A stretch of 46,582 nucleotides of DNA from Thiobacillus sp. (GTDB lineage: Bacteria; Pseudomonadota; Gammaproteobacteria; Burkholderiales; Thiobacillaceae). The DNA lies in assembly GCA_024708885.1 (NCBI GenBank), contig JANJXT010000060.1, positions 1 to 46,582 of the forward strand, written 5' to 3'. A program made the translations under genes and the position numbers. Shown here in pieces: positions 1 to 13,900 of this stretch; the first letter of the stretch is position 1, and every line of letters starts with the position of its first letter. A model generated the notes under the pieces. That model did no database searches. It worked only from the letters and a program-made list of their open reading frames with translations, and had not been told where the DNA came from.

Positions 1-33
1 GGCGGGCCTGTGTGCCGCAGGGCGGAGCAGGGG

Positions 34-60
34 CCCCGCGCAGCGGGGATGCGACCCCGC
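34..60 (+). promoter_or_regulatory. Alternative hairpins in kdsA leader, copy 1
   Basis: Three consecutive segments, CCCCGC (34-39), GCGGGG (43-48) and CCCCGC (55-60), can form two mutually exclusive 6-bp hairpins with loops of 3 and 6 bases. This is seen directly; a regulatory role is inference. The structure recurs in copy 2 at 168-194. Confidence 0.4.
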
Positions 61-114
61 AGGCACGCGTGTCGAGGCGGTGATGGCGTGTGCGGGAGCG
101 AAGGAGCGTACACG

Positions 115-252
115 ATGAAGCGCTGTCATTTCGAGGCGGGCCTGTGTGCCGCAGGGCGGAGCAGGGGCCCCGCGCAGCGGGGATGCGACCCCGCAGGCAC
201 GCGTGTCGAGGCGGTGATGGCGTGTGCGGGAGCGAAGGAGCGTACACGATGA
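115..252 (+). CDS. Possible 45-aa leader peptide made by the duplicated kdsA start
   Basis: The ATG of the first repeat copy has the same AAGGAG ribosome binding site as kdsA. It opens a 45-codon frame that begins with KdsA residues ([10 protein letters not shown]), then shifts out of the KdsA frame. Its TGA at 250-252 overlaps the true kdsA ATG at 249 as ATGA, a layout typical of translational coupling. It is probably a by-product of the tandem duplication and not a conserved gene. It could still be translated and affect kdsA initiation. Confidence 0.3.
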   Translation: MKRCHFEAGLCAAGRSRGPAQRGCDPAGTRVEAVMACAGAKERTR

Positions 253-1091
253 AGCTCTGTCATTTCGAGGCGGGCCTCGACCAGCCGCTGTTCCTGATCT
301 CCGGTCCGTGCGTCATCGAATCCGAGCAGCTGGCGATGGACACCGCCGGCACACTGAAGGAACTGTGCGCGTCGCTCGGCATCCCCTTCATCTACAAATC
401 CTCGTTCGACAAGGCCAACCGCTCGTCGACCGCGTCGTTCCGCGGCCTGGGGCTCGACGAGGGCCTGCGGATCCTTGCCGAAGTGAAAAAGCAGATCGGC
501 GTGCCGGTACTGACCGACGTGCACGAGGACACCCCGCTCGACGAGGTCGCCGTGGTGGTCGACGTGCTGCAGACGCCGGCTTTCCTGTGCCGGCAGACCA
601 ACTTCATCCAGAACGTCGCGCGCGCCGGGCGGCCGGTCAACATCAAGAAGGGCCAGTTCCTCGCGCCGTGGGACATGCAGAACGTCGTCGACAAGGCACG
701 CGCGGTCGGCAACGAGCAGATCATGGTGTGCGAGCGCGGGGTGTCCTTCGGCTACAACACGCTGGTGTCCGACATGCGCGGGCTGGCGATCATGCGCGGC
801 AGCGGCTGCCCGGTGGTGTTCGACGCCACGCATTCGGTGCAGCAGCCCGGCGGTCAGGGCACGTCGAGCGGCGGCCAGCGCGAGTTCGTGCCGGTGCTGG
901 CGCGCGCCGCGGTGGCGTCGGGCGTCGCCGGCCTGTTTGCCGAGACGCACCCCAACCCCGAATGCGCGCTGTCCGACGGCCCCAATGCGTGGCCGCTCGG
1001 CATGATGAAGGAGCTCCTGGAAACGCTGAAGGAAATCGACGCGCTGGTGAAACAGCGCGGGTTTATCGAACACCGATTGATGAAAAACTGA
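249..1091 (+). CDS. kdsA: 3-deoxy-8-phosphooctulonate synthase (KDO-8-P synthase)
   Basis: This 280-aa protein condenses phosphoenolpyruvate with arabinose 5-phosphate to KDO 8-phosphate, the cytosolic step that commits carbon to the LPS inner core. Family signatures are clear: [12 protein letters not shown] near the N-terminus, [50 protein letters not shown] and [15 protein letters not shown]. Length is normal for the family. The reading frame stays open upstream to base 90, but only the ATG at 249 gives the usual N-terminus, and AAGGAG lies about 9 bases before it. The upstream 134 bases and the first codons are duplicated (1-268). A palindromic element separates the gene from eno. Confidence 0.97.
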   Translation: MKLCHFEAGLDQPLFLISGPCVIESEQLAMDTAGTLKELCASLGIPFIYKSSFDKANRSSTASFRGLGLDEGLRILAEVKKQIGVPVLTDVHEDTPLDEVAVVVDVLQTPAFLCRQTNFIQNVARAGRPVNIKKGQFLAPWDMQNVVDKARAVGNEQIMVCERGVSFGYNTLVSDMRGLAIMRGSGCPVVFDATHSVQQPGGQGTSSGGQREFVPVLARAAVASGVAGLFAETHPNPECALSDGPNAWPLGMMKELLETLKEIDALVKQRGFIEHRLMKN

Positions 1092-1169
1092 TCCGCGAAG
1101 GACGCGAAGAAACGCGAAGAAAACCCGAACCTTGTTTTTACTTCGAGCTCCTTCGCGTACTTCGCGGAT
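1091..1169. repeat. Palindromic element between kdsA and eno
   Basis: The 19-base arms ATCCGCGAAGGACGCGAAG (1091-1109) and CTTCGCGTACTTCGCGGAT (1151-1169) are inverted repeats with one mismatch, separated by 41 bases. The left arm starts on the last base of the kdsA stop codon. It contains the short tandem motif CGCGAAG, repeated at 1112-1118. As RNA it would form a long hairpin. It may act as a 3'-end or attenuation structure, or be a dispersed REP-like element. The arm architecture resembles the larger elements at 14953 and 32449. Confidence 0.75.
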
Positions 1170-1185
1170 GAAAACTGAATGCTGA

Positions 1186-6001
<4,816 letters not shown>

Positions 6002-6045
6002 TTCGCGGACCCAATGCTTTTGAATCGGACAATGATGGAAGAGAC

Positions 6046-6915
6046 ATGCAAAAAGTAAGAAAAGCCGTATTCCCGGTGGCCGGTCTGGGCACCCGTTTCC
6101 TGCCGGCGACCAAGGCCAGCCCCAAGGAAATGCTGCCCATCGTCGACAAGCCGCTGATCCAGTACGCGGTGGAGGAGGCGATCGAGGCGGGCATCACCGA
6201 CATCATCTTCATCAGCAGCCGCACCAAGCGCACGGTCGAGGATCATTTCGACAAGGCGTACGAGCTGGAGACGGAACTGGAGACGCGCGGCAAGAAGCGG
6301 GTGCTCGAGCTGGTGCAGTCGATCCGCCCGAACCACATCAACTTCATCTACATCCGCCAGGCCGAGGCGCTTGGCCTGGGGCATGCCGTGCTGTGCGCGC
6401 AGCCGGTGGTGGGCAACGAACCCTTCGCCGTCATCCTCGCCGATGACCTCATCGACGGCGAGCCGGCGGTGATGAAGCAGATGGTCGACCAGTACAGCTA
6501 TTACCAGTGCTCGGTACTCGGGGTGCAGCAGGTGGCGCGCGAGGACACGGCCTCCTACGGTATCGTCGATTCCTCGCCGATGGCCGAGCGCGTGTCGCGC
6601 GTCAACGCCATTGTCGAAAAACCCAAGCCGGAGGACGCGCCCTCGACGCTCGGCGTGGTCGGGCGCTACATCCTCACGCCGCGCATCTTCCACCACATCG
6701 AGCACCTCACGCCCGGTGCCGGCGGCGAGTTGCAATTGACCGACGCCATCGCTGCGCTGTTGAAGGAACAGCAGGTGCTGGCCTACGCCTACGACGGCAT
6801 CCGCTACGACTGCGGCAGCAAGCTGGGCTATCTGCAGGCGACGGTGGAATACGCGCTCAAGCACAGCGAAGTCAGCGAGGACTTCGCCGCCTACCTGCGA
6901 CAGCGCATCTGCTGA
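6046..6915 (+). CDS. galU: UTP-glucose-1-phosphate uridylyltransferase
   Basis: This 289-aa cytosolic enzyme makes UDP-glucose from UTP and glucose 1-phosphate, feeding LPS and exopolysaccharide synthesis. The nucleotide-binding signature [20 protein letters not shown] is at residues 7-26. [45 protein letters not shown] and GRYILTP follow, as in the family. ATG 6046 has GGAAGAG 5 bases upstream. An in-frame ATG at 5998, overlapping the ligA stop, would add 16 residues and is less likely. The stop abuts the stop of the convergent nnr gene with no intervening base. Confidence 0.97.
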   Translation: MQKVRKAVFPVAGLGTRFLPATKASPKEMLPIVDKPLIQYAVEEAIEAGITDIIFISSRTKRTVEDHFDKAYELETELETRGKKRVLELVQSIRPNHINFIYIRQAEALGLGHAVLCAQPVVGNEPFAVILADDLIDGEPAVMKQMVDQYSYYQCSVLGVQQVAREDTASYGIVDSSPMAERVSRVNAIVEKPKPEDAPSTLGVVGRYILTPRIFHHIEHLTPGAGGELQLTDAIAALLKEQQVLAYAYDGIRYDCGSKLGYLQATVEYALKHSEVSEDFAAYLRQRIC

Positions 6916-8361
6916 TCAGCCGCCCGGCTGGCCGTGCAGCCAGACGGCGGCTTCCAGGGCGTCGCCCGCCGCCATGCCCTGACCTAGCAGAGCGGAGGCC
7001 ATGCCCGTGAGGCGGTCGCCGGATCCCGCCTGGGCAAGCCAGGGGCCGCCGCTGGTGTTGATGGCATAGCGGCCGTCGGGATGGGCGATGACGGTGCCGT
7101 TGCCTTTCAGCGCGACGTCGGCATGAAAATGCATGCTTAGACGCGTTGCCGCCTCGATCCGGTTTGCCTGGATCTCCCCGCTGGTCACCCCGAGCAGGCG
7201 CGCGGCTTCACCGGGGTGGGGGGTGAGCAGGGTGGGCTGGCTGCGGCGCGCAGCCTGGCTGGCCAGTTCGGGGTCGCTCGCCAGCAGGTTCAGCGCGTCG
7301 GCATCCAGCACCAGTGGGCAAGGCGCCGCGAGGGCGGTCTGCAACAGGGCATGGGCGCGGGTGGATTGACCCAGACCGGGGCCGACTGCCAGCACCTCGA
7401 GGTGTGCGTTCAGCAGATGCTCCGGCACGGCGAACATCAGCCTCGGCTCACCGTAATCGACGACGATGCGCTCGTCCAGCACGCCCAGCGTAACGCTGCC
7501 CGCGCCCTGCTGCAGGGCCGCGCGGCCGGCGATCAGGCAGGCGCCGACCATGCCGCCTGCACCGCCGACGATGCCGACATGTCCGAACTGGCCCTTGTGG
7601 CTGTCGCGCGCACGCGCGGGCAGGCGATGGCGGGTTTCCAGCCCGCTCAGGGCGATGCCCAGCGGGGCGGGCAGGGTGGCCGGATCGAGGCCGAGCCTGT
7701 CGAGATGCAGTTCACCGGCGTGGTCCGGGCCCGAGGCAGTGAGCAGGCCCGGCTTTAGTCCGAGAAAGGTGAGGGTGTGGCCGGCGAGGAAGGCGCAGCC
7801 GCGAACCCTGCCGCGGTCGCTGTCGAGCCCGCTCGGCACGTCGAGTGCGAGCCTGGGACAGGCCAGGCCGTTGGCCAGCGCAATCCAGCGTGCGTCCTCG
7901 CCGGTAACGTCGCGCTGCAATCCCACGCCGAAGAGGCCGTCGATCACCAGGCTGTATCGCCGCGACGCGGGAAACGCCGCCAGCACCGAGCCGCCGCTTT
8001 CACGCCAGGCGGCCCAGGCACGCATGGCATCTGGCGGCAGGCGCGCAGGGTCGGCGCGGCTGGCGACGTCGACGCGGAATCCCTGCGCGGCGAGCAGGCG
8101 CGCCGTCACCAGCGCATCGCCACCGTTGTTGCCAGGCCCGGCCAGGACCAGCACGGCCTCACCGGATTCGCTGGCCAGGCTGCCGGCCAATTCGGCGGCG
8201 GCCGCGCCCGCCCTCTCCATCAGTGAGATGGCGGGATGGGAAGCGGCCCATTGGCGATCGATTTCCCGGATGTCGGCGGCCATGAACAGGGGCGGGGAGA
8301 CAAGCTCGCGGAGCGCGCTGCGCATCGGCGAGTGGGGATCGGGGCGTTCAGGCTCTGCCAT
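6916..8361 (-). CDS. nnr: Bifunctional NAD(P)H-hydrate epimerase and dehydratase
   Basis: This protein repairs damaged nicotinamide cofactors. The N-terminal YjeF_N domain epimerises NAD(P)HX (MAADIREID, GPGNNGGDALVTARLL, VIDGLFGVGL, DVPSGLDSD). The C-terminal carbohydrate-kinase-like domain is the ADP- or ATP-dependent dehydratase (HKGQFGHVGIVGGAGGM, VGPGLGQS, LVLDADALNLLA, LLTPHPGEAARLLG, LKGNGTVI, QAGSGDRLTGMA). With the start at 8361 it has 481 residues, near the usual ~490-515. The frame stays open to 8454, and 8325 is another ATG. None has a good ribosome binding site, so the start is uncertain. The ATG at 8454 lies inside a palindrome (8447-8464) and is unlikely. Confidence 0.9.
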   Translation of the reverse strand: MAEPERPDPHSPMRSALRELVSPPLFMAADIREIDRQWAASHPAISLMERAGAAAAELAGSLASESGEAVLVLAGPGNNGGDALVTARLLAAQGFRVDVASRADPARLPPDAMRAWAAWRESGGSVLAAFPASRRYSLVIDGLFGVGLQRDVTGEDARWIALANGLACPRLALDVPSGLDSDRGRVRGCAFLAGHTLTFLGLKPGLLTASGPDHAGELHLDRLGLDPATLPAPLGIALSGLETRHRLPARARDSHKGQFGHVGIVGGAGGMVGACLIAGRAALQQGAGSVTLGVLDERIVVDYGEPRLMFAVPEHLLNAHLEVLAVGPGLGQSTRAHALLQTALAAPCPLVLDADALNLLASDPELASQAARRSQPTLLTPHPGEAARLLGVTSGEIQANRIEAATRLSMHFHADVALKGNGTVIAHPDGRYAINTSGGPWLAQAGSGDRLTGMASALLGQGMAAGDALEAAVWLHGQPGG

Positions 8362-8446
8362 GCAGGCGGGCGGAGGCGGGTTGTAATGACGACATCTTAA
8401 TCCCAAGGCTGGCGCCGTGGGCGCGAAAGGCACAAGACGCTTGCCG

Positions 8447-8464
8447 CTGGTCATAAATGACCAG
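8447..8464. promoter_or_regulatory. Perfect palindrome, candidate operator upstream of nnr
   Basis: CTGGTCATAAATGACCAG has perfect 8-base arms around AA. It lies in the divergent region between nnr (-) and, before the IS insertion, the PhnD-like gene (+). The form suits a dimeric repressor or activator site. The regulator is unknown, and the spacing is wider than in classical FadR/PdhR sites. Confidence 0.45.
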
Positions 8465-8538
8465 TGTCCCGGGTATTCAGCGCACAGATCCTGTCTCCGT
8501 TAACGAACGGCGAGCTTCCCGGCGAGCGAAAACCCTAG

Positions 8539-9767
8539 GGACACGCTGATTTATTCGCCAGCCATGCTATCGAAGTGATGCGTGCTTTGCGAGAATCGGC
8601 GTGACGACGTTTTATTGAAAGACAGTGATGCAGCGAAGCTTTTCTGACCTCGAGTACGCCGCCAAGAAGAAGGTCACGCGCCGCAATCGGTTTCTTGGCG
8701 AGATCGAGGCGGTGACGCCGTGGCCTGCGTTGCTGGCGGAGGTGGAACCGTTCTACCCCAAGGGCGAGGGACGCGGCCGGCCGCCGATCGGGTTGGAACG
8801 CATGCTGCGCATGTACATCGCCCAGCAATGCTTCGGCCTGTCCGACGAGGGAACGGAAGACGCCCTCTACGACAGCCAGGCGATCCGCAGCTTCGTCGGC
8901 ATCGACCTCAGCCGCGAGGCGGCCCCTGATGCCACCACCCTGCTCAAGTTCCGTCGCCTGCTGGAAACGCACCAGCTGACCGAGCGCATCTTTGCCGCCA
9001 TCAACGTGCACTTGGCCGCAAAGGGCCTGATGCTTCGGGAGGGGACGGTGGTCGATGCCACGATCATCGCCGCGCCGTCCTCGACGAAGAACCAGGACGG
9101 CCAGCGTGACCCCGAGATGCACCAGACCAAGAAGGGCAACCAGTGGCACTTCGGCATGAAGGCGCACATCGGGGTTGATGCGGAATCTGGACTGACCCAC
9201 ACCATCGTCACCACCGCCGCCCATGTCAGCGACGTCACCCAGGCCCACGCCCTGCTGCATGGTGAAGAGACGACGGTCTTCGGCGATGCCGGCTATCAGG
9301 GTGTCGAGAAGCGGGAAGAGAACCAGGACAGCGAGGTGACCTGGCACGTCGCCTTGCGGCCGGGCAAGCGCCGTGCGCTGCCGGACAGCGCGAGTGGTCG
9401 ACTGCTCGAGCGGGCCGAGCAGATCAAGGCCAGCATCCGGGCCAAGGTCGAGCATCCCTTCCACATCGTCAAGAACGTGTTCGCGTTGAGGAAGGTGCGC
9501 TACCGCGGGCTGGCCAAGAACGCAGCACAGCTTTTCACGCTGTTCGCCCTGGCGAATCTCTTGATTGCCAAGCGGCGATTGTTTGCGCTCGAAGCCCGAG
9601 GTGCGTCCTGAGATGGCGAAAGCGGGTGAATTCGAGCGGCCAAGCGCAAAACGGCGGGCCATCGAAGGACTCAACGAGCGGATCGCCGCTCGATTCGTCA
9701 CGCTCACCGGAACACTTCGGCCAAACAGGTTCGTCATCGATCAACTGCTGAATTGTTCAGCGTGTCC
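8539..9767 (+). mobile_element. Complete IS5-family insertion sequence
   Basis: The element is 1229 bp. It ends in perfect 11-base inverted repeats, GGACACGCTGA at 8539-8549 and its complement at 9757-9767, followed by partly matching bases. It is flanked by the direct duplication CTAG at 8535-8538 and 9768-9771, the target duplication known for the IS5 subgroup. It holds one transposase gene (8628-9611). The 156 bases after that gene hold nothing recognisable. Intact ends, transposase and target duplication suggest a fairly recent insertion. Removing it restores a continuous leader that reads into the ribosome binding site of the PhnD-like gene. Confidence 0.95.
8628..9611 (+). CDS. IS5-family transposase
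   Basis: This 327-aa DDE transposase has an N-terminal IS5-type region (PWPALLAEVEPFYPKGEGRGRPP, then RMLRMYIAQQCFGLSDEGTEDALYDS). The catalytic core follows: first Asp in TVVDATIIAAPSS, the HFGMKAHIGVD segment, second Asp in VFGDAGYQG, and Glu in the R(3)E(6)K signature RAKVEHPFHIVKN. No frameshift or stop is seen, so it should be active. The ATG at 8628 follows an overlapping GTG at 8625 that would add one residue. Confidence 0.95.
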   Translation: MQRSFSDLEYAAKKKVTRRNRFLGEIEAVTPWPALLAEVEPFYPKGEGRGRPPIGLERMLRMYIAQQCFGLSDEGTEDALYDSQAIRSFVGIDLSREAAPDATTLLKFRRLLETHQLTERIFAAINVHLAAKGLMLREGTVVDATIIAAPSSTKNQDGQRDPEMHQTKKGNQWHFGMKAHIGVDAESGLTHTIVTTAAHVSDVTQAHALLHGEETTVFGDAGYQGVEKREENQDSEVTWHVALRPGKRRALPDSASGRLLERAEQIKASIRAKVEHPFHIVKNVFALRKVRYRGLAKNAAQLFTLFALANLLIAKRRLFALEARGAS

Positions 9768-9780
9768 CTAGGAGTGTGAC

Positions 9781-10578
9781 ATGCGCAGACGCAGCTTTCT
9801 TGCAGGCCTGACGATTCTTCCCGCGTTGCCGCTGGCGGCCCATGCAGCCGCTGGCGACCTGAGCCTCGGGATCTATCCGGGTACGGGCAAGGCCGATATC
9901 GTGATGGGTGATTTTCGCGCCTATGCCATGCCGTTTGCCCAGGCGCTCGCGGCGGCCCAGGGCGGCAAGCCGAAGCTCACCCTGTTTCGCAGCATCCGGA
10001 GCGTCATGGGCTCCCTGAAAAGCGGTCGCCTGGACCTATATTTCGTTCCCCCTTCGGTCGCGGTTGCCGTGCTCGACAACGATTACTCGCCCATCGCCCG
10101 CGTACGGGACCAGGCGACGGGGGTGCTGGTTCGCCGCAAGGGCGCCACCGTGACGGCCGTGGCGCTGACCGAGAAGGGATCCTGGCTGGACGTGATGGCG
10201 CGCCACACGCTCACGCGCAACAAGGTCGACGCGGTGAAGATCCTCAATTTCAAGACGCAAGAGGATGTGGCCCTGGCCATGCAGCGTGACTATGCGCAGG
10301 CTGGCAGCCTGCGCAGCAAACTGGCCGACGAACTGATGGCAAACGGGGATTACGAACTCTGGCATCCGCTGCCGGCCACCCCGGATTTCACCCTGATGGC
10401 GAGCAACCGCATGAGTGCCGCTGCGCAGGACAGGCTGGGGGCCGCTGCGGTCGCACTCGGCCCTGGCACCATCCAGGCCCTGCAAAAAACCATCCACAGC
10501 AAGGTCACGGGTTTCGTGATCGACAAGCAAGCGGATTACAAGACCATCAAGCAGGCCATGAGCGAAGCGGGGTACTGA
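9781..10578 (+). CDS. PhnD-like periplasmic substrate-binding protein
   Basis: This 265-aa protein starts MRRRSFLAGLTILPALPLAAHA, a Tat-like or Sec signal peptide with a likely cleavage after AHA, so it is probably periplasmic. The mature part resembles the phosphate/phosphite/phosphonate-binding (PhnD) family: LSLGIYPG, FAQALAAAQGGKPKLTLFRS, GSLKSGRLDLYFVPPSVAVAVLD, ARVRDQATGVLVRRKG and LMASNRMSAAAQDRLGAA. No ABC permease or ATPase lies next to it, so it may serve a distant transporter or a sensor; the ligand is unknown. GGAG at 9771-9774 is its ribosome binding site. The IS ends only 13 bases before the ATG, so the original promoter is now about 1.2 kb away. Confidence 0.8.
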   Translation: MRRRSFLAGLTILPALPLAAHAAAGDLSLGIYPGTGKADIVMGDFRAYAMPFAQALAAAQGGKPKLTLFRSIRSVMGSLKSGRLDLYFVPPSVAVAVLDNDYSPIARVRDQATGVLVRRKGATVTAVALTEKGSWLDVMARHTLTRNKVDAVKILNFKTQEDVALAMQRDYAQAGSLRSKLADELMANGDYELWHPLPATPDFTLMASNRMSAAAQDRLGAAAVALGPGTIQALQKTIHSKVTGFVIDKQADYKTIKQAMSEAGY

Positions 10579-10670
10579 GTTCTGTCGCCGGCCCGCGGTC
10601 CGGCTCGTGGCTTGCCCGCCCGTCTCGGTAGCCTAGACTGCGGAGTATCGATTGTTTGGAGGATCGCGGC

Positions 10671-10877
10671 ATGGATACCCGACATCGCACCCAGGCGGGC
10701 GCGCTGCTTGCGCAGTGTGCCGACGAGGACAGCTGCACCGTGGTCAGTTGCGAGGTCTGCCTGAAGGAAATACCGGCGGATTCGATCAAGATCACCGATG
10801 TGCAGGACTATGTCCAGTATTTCTGCGGCCTTGACTGCCTCGAAGTCTGGCAAAGGCAGGCCGGCAATCCGCTGTAG
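10671..10877 (+). CDS. Small cysteine-rich protein, DUF3330 type
   Basis: This 68-aa soluble protein carries CEVCLKEIP and FCGLDCLEVW, two CxxC-like pairs likely to bind a metal such as zinc. The pattern matches the DUF3330 family as I recall it; its function is unknown. The ATG at 10671 has GGAGG 8 bases upstream, a strong site. An in-frame TTG at 10656 is less likely. It lies in the same direction after the PhnD-like gene, 92 bases away, and just before purL. Whether it belongs with either is not clear from the sequence. Confidence 0.7.
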   Translation: MDTRHRTQAGALLAQCADEDSCTVVSCEVCLKEIPADSIKITDVQDYVQYFCGLDCLEVWQRQAGNPL

Positions 10878-10905
10878 ACCGGTCCGGAGAAGCGTCGCGA
10901 TCGGC

Positions 10906-10911
10906 TAAAAT
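10906..10911 (+). promoter_or_regulatory. Putative -10 box of purL
   Basis: TAAAAT lies about 30 bases before the purL ATG in the context GGCTAAAATAGCGCC, a common form for housekeeping promoters in this group. No good -35 box is visible at 16-18 bases. Confidence 0.35.
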
Positions 10912-10940
10912 AGCGCCTTTGCCCGCTTGCAAAGACGCTC

Positions 10941-13900
10941 ATGCCCGCCATCGTTTCGCTTCCCGGCGCTGCCGCGCTGTCGCCGTTCCGTCTCGACAAG
11001 ATTCGCCACGAGGCGCAGGCGCAAGGGATCGGGCTGGGCACGCTGGCGGCGCGTCACTGGCATTTTCTGGAAATGGACGGGGAACTCGATGCCGCGCAGT
11101 GGCGGCAGCTCGAGCAGACCCTCGCCTACGGGGCGCCGGCCGACACGCCGACGGCCGACGACCCGCTGCTGCTCGTGACGCCGCGCCCCGGCACGATCTC
11201 GCCGTGGTCGTCGAAGGCGACCGACATCCTGCGCAACTGCGGCCTTGCCAGCGTGCGCCGCATCGAGCGGGGCGTTGCCTGGCTCGTTCTCGATGCGCAG
11301 AATCGCCCCCTCGATGCCGCAGTCCGAGCGCAACTGCTGCCGCTGCTGCACGACCGCATGACCGAAGCGGTGATGACGCTGGCCGACGCCGACCAACTGT
11401 TCCGCCACGTACCGCCGCGCGAGCTCGCCAGCGTCGACGTGCTCGCGGGCGGGCGTACCGCGCTGGAGGCGGCCAACCGCGAACTTGGCCTCGCGCTTTC
11501 CGACGACGAAGTCGAATATCTATTCGAAAATTTCACCCGCCTGGGACGCAACCCCACCGACGTCGAACTGATGATGTTCGCGCAGGCCAATTCCGAGCAC
11601 TGCCGCCACAAGATCTTCAATGCCGACTGGGTGATCGACGGCGCCGAACAGGCGAAGTCGCTGTTCGGCATGATCCGCGACACCCACGCCGCGCACCCCG
11701 GGGGCACGGTGGTGGCGTATTCCGACAACTCGTCCGTGATCGAGGGCGCGAGCATCGACCGCTTCTACCCGCGCGCCGACGGCAGTTACGCCTACAGCCG
11801 CGAGCTCACCCACGTGCTGATGAAGGTCGAGACGCACAACCACCCGACCGCGATCTCGCCGTTTCCGGGCGCAGCCACCGGCAGCGGCGGCGAAATCCGC
11901 GACGAGGGCGCGACCGGCATCGGGTCCAAGCCCAAGGCCGGCCTGTGCGGGTTCTCCGTATCGAATCTGAACATTCCCGGCTATGAACAGCCATGGGAAT
12001 CGGGCGCCTACGGCAAGCCCGACCGCATCGTCACCCCGCTTGCCATCATGCTCGAAGGCCCGATCGGCGCTGCAGCGTTCAACAACGAATTCGGCCGCCC
12101 CAACCTGGCAGGCTATTTCCGCACCTTCGAGGAGACGGTGGCGGGGCAGCGGCGCGGCTACCACAAGCCCATCATGCTCGCGGGCGGCGTCGGCAGCATC
12201 CGCGCCGATCACGTCGACAAGAAAATGCTGCCCACCGGCACGCTGCTGATCCAGCTCGGCGGTCCCGGCATGCTGATCGGCCTGGGCGGCGGCGCCGCTT
12301 CTTCGATGGACACCGGCGCCAACGCCGCCGACCTCGACTTCGACTCGGTGCAGCGCGGCAACCCCGAAATGGAGCGGCGCGCGCAGGAGGTCATCGACCG
12401 CTGCTGGCAACTCGGCGACAGGAATCCGATCCTGTCGATCCACGACGTCGGTGCCGGCGGCCTGTCCAACGCGCTGCCGGAGCTGGTCCACGGCGGCGGC
12501 CGCGGCGGGTGTTTCGAACTGCGCGCCGCGCCGTCGGAAGAGTCCGGCATGTCGCCGCGCGAGATCTGGTGCAACGAGGCGCAGGAGCGTTACGTGCTGG
12601 CGATTCCGCCGGCGCGTCTCGACGAATTCCGCGCCATCTGCGAGCGCGAGCGCTGCCCCTTCGCAGTGCTGGGCGAGGCGACCGAGGACAGCCATCTGCG
12701 GGTGACCGACAGCCACTTCGGCAATGCGCCGGTCGATGTGAGCCTCGACATCATTCTCGGCAAGCCGCCGAAGATGACCCGCGACGTGGTCCATGCGCCA
12801 ACGCTTCCCGCGCCGCTCGCGCTCGACGGCATCGGTCTCAAGGACGCGGTCTACCGTGTGCTGGCGATGCCGGGCGTGGCATCGAAGATGTTCCTGATCG
12901 CCATCGGCGACCGTAGCGTGGGCGGCCTCACCGCGCGCGACCAGTGTGTGGGGCCGTGGCAGGTGCCGGTGGCGGATTGCGCGATCACGCTGGCCGGCTA
13001 CCGCACCACGCAGGGCGAAGCCTTCTCCATCGGCGAGAAGGCGCCGCTCGCGCTGGTCGACGCCCCGGCCTCGGGACGCATGGCGATCGCCGAGGCGATC
13101 ACCAACCTCGCCGCGGCGCGGGTCGAAGGGCTGGGCAAGGTCAAGCTGTCGGCCAACTGGATGGCACCGGCGGGGCACCCCGGCGAGGACGCCGCGCTGT
13201 TCGATACCGTCGCGGCGGTGTCGCAGTATTGCCAGGCGCTCGGCATTTCCATCCCGGTCGGCAAGGACTCGATGAGCATGAAGTCCGTGTGGCAGGATGG
13301 CGCCGAAAGGAAAGCGGTGGTGTCGCCGATCTCGGTGGTGATCTCGGCGTTTGCCGTCACGCCCGACGCCACGCGGCAACTCACGCCGCAACTGCGCACC
13401 GACGCGGGGGATACCGATCTCGTGCTCGTCGATCTTGGACGCGGCCGCAATCGCCTGGGCGCGTCGAGCTTCGCCCAGGCCTACAAGCAGGTCGGCGACT
13501 GCTGTCCGGACGCGCCGGCCGCGGAGAAGCTGTCGGCCTTCTTCGACACGATTCAGGCGCTCAACGCCGCCGGCCGGGTGCTGGCGTATCACGACCGTTC
13601 CGATGGCGGGCTCTTCGCCACACTGTGCGAAATGGCCTTCGCCGGCCATTGCGGTGTCGAGATCGACGTCGACGATCTGTGCGCGGAAAGGATCCATGAC
13701 GAGGCCGGGGATGCCAGCGTGCCCGAGCCGCAGGCCCTGGCGCCGTGTGGCTATGGCGAGCGCATCTTCAATGTCCTGTTCAGCGAGGAAGCGGGCGCGG
13801 TGCTGCAGGTGCGCCGCAGCGACACCCAGGCGGTGATGCAGGCCTTCTTCGATGCCGGCCTGCGTGCCGAGTTCTACATCATCGGTGCGCCCTGTGCCGA

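Larger units (their letters stand above)
1..268 (+). repeat. Two tandem copies of a 134-bp unit carrying the kdsA leader and start
   Basis: Copy 1 is 1-134 and copy 2 is 135-268. They differ at one base by eye (G122 against T256). Each holds the kdsA ribosome binding site, an ATG (115 and 249) and the first codons of kdsA. A further 9 bases, GGCGGGCCT, follow at 269-277 before the sequence diverges into kdsA proper, so this short stretch is probably the recombination junction. The window itself opens with the same 9 bases, so the array may continue to the left of the contig. A 134-bp period is not a multiple of three, so copy 1 cannot be read in frame with kdsA. Confidence 0.93.

Noticed and set aside
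90-248. N-terminal extension of kdsA from an upstream ATG
   Set aside because: The frame is open only because the GC-rich duplicated leader lacks stops. The canonical KdsA start is at 249 with its own ribosome binding site.
9565-9771. Possible second open frame at the right end of the IS
   Set aside because: It overlaps the transposase 3' end, has no start signal or recognisable motif, and runs through the terminal repeat.
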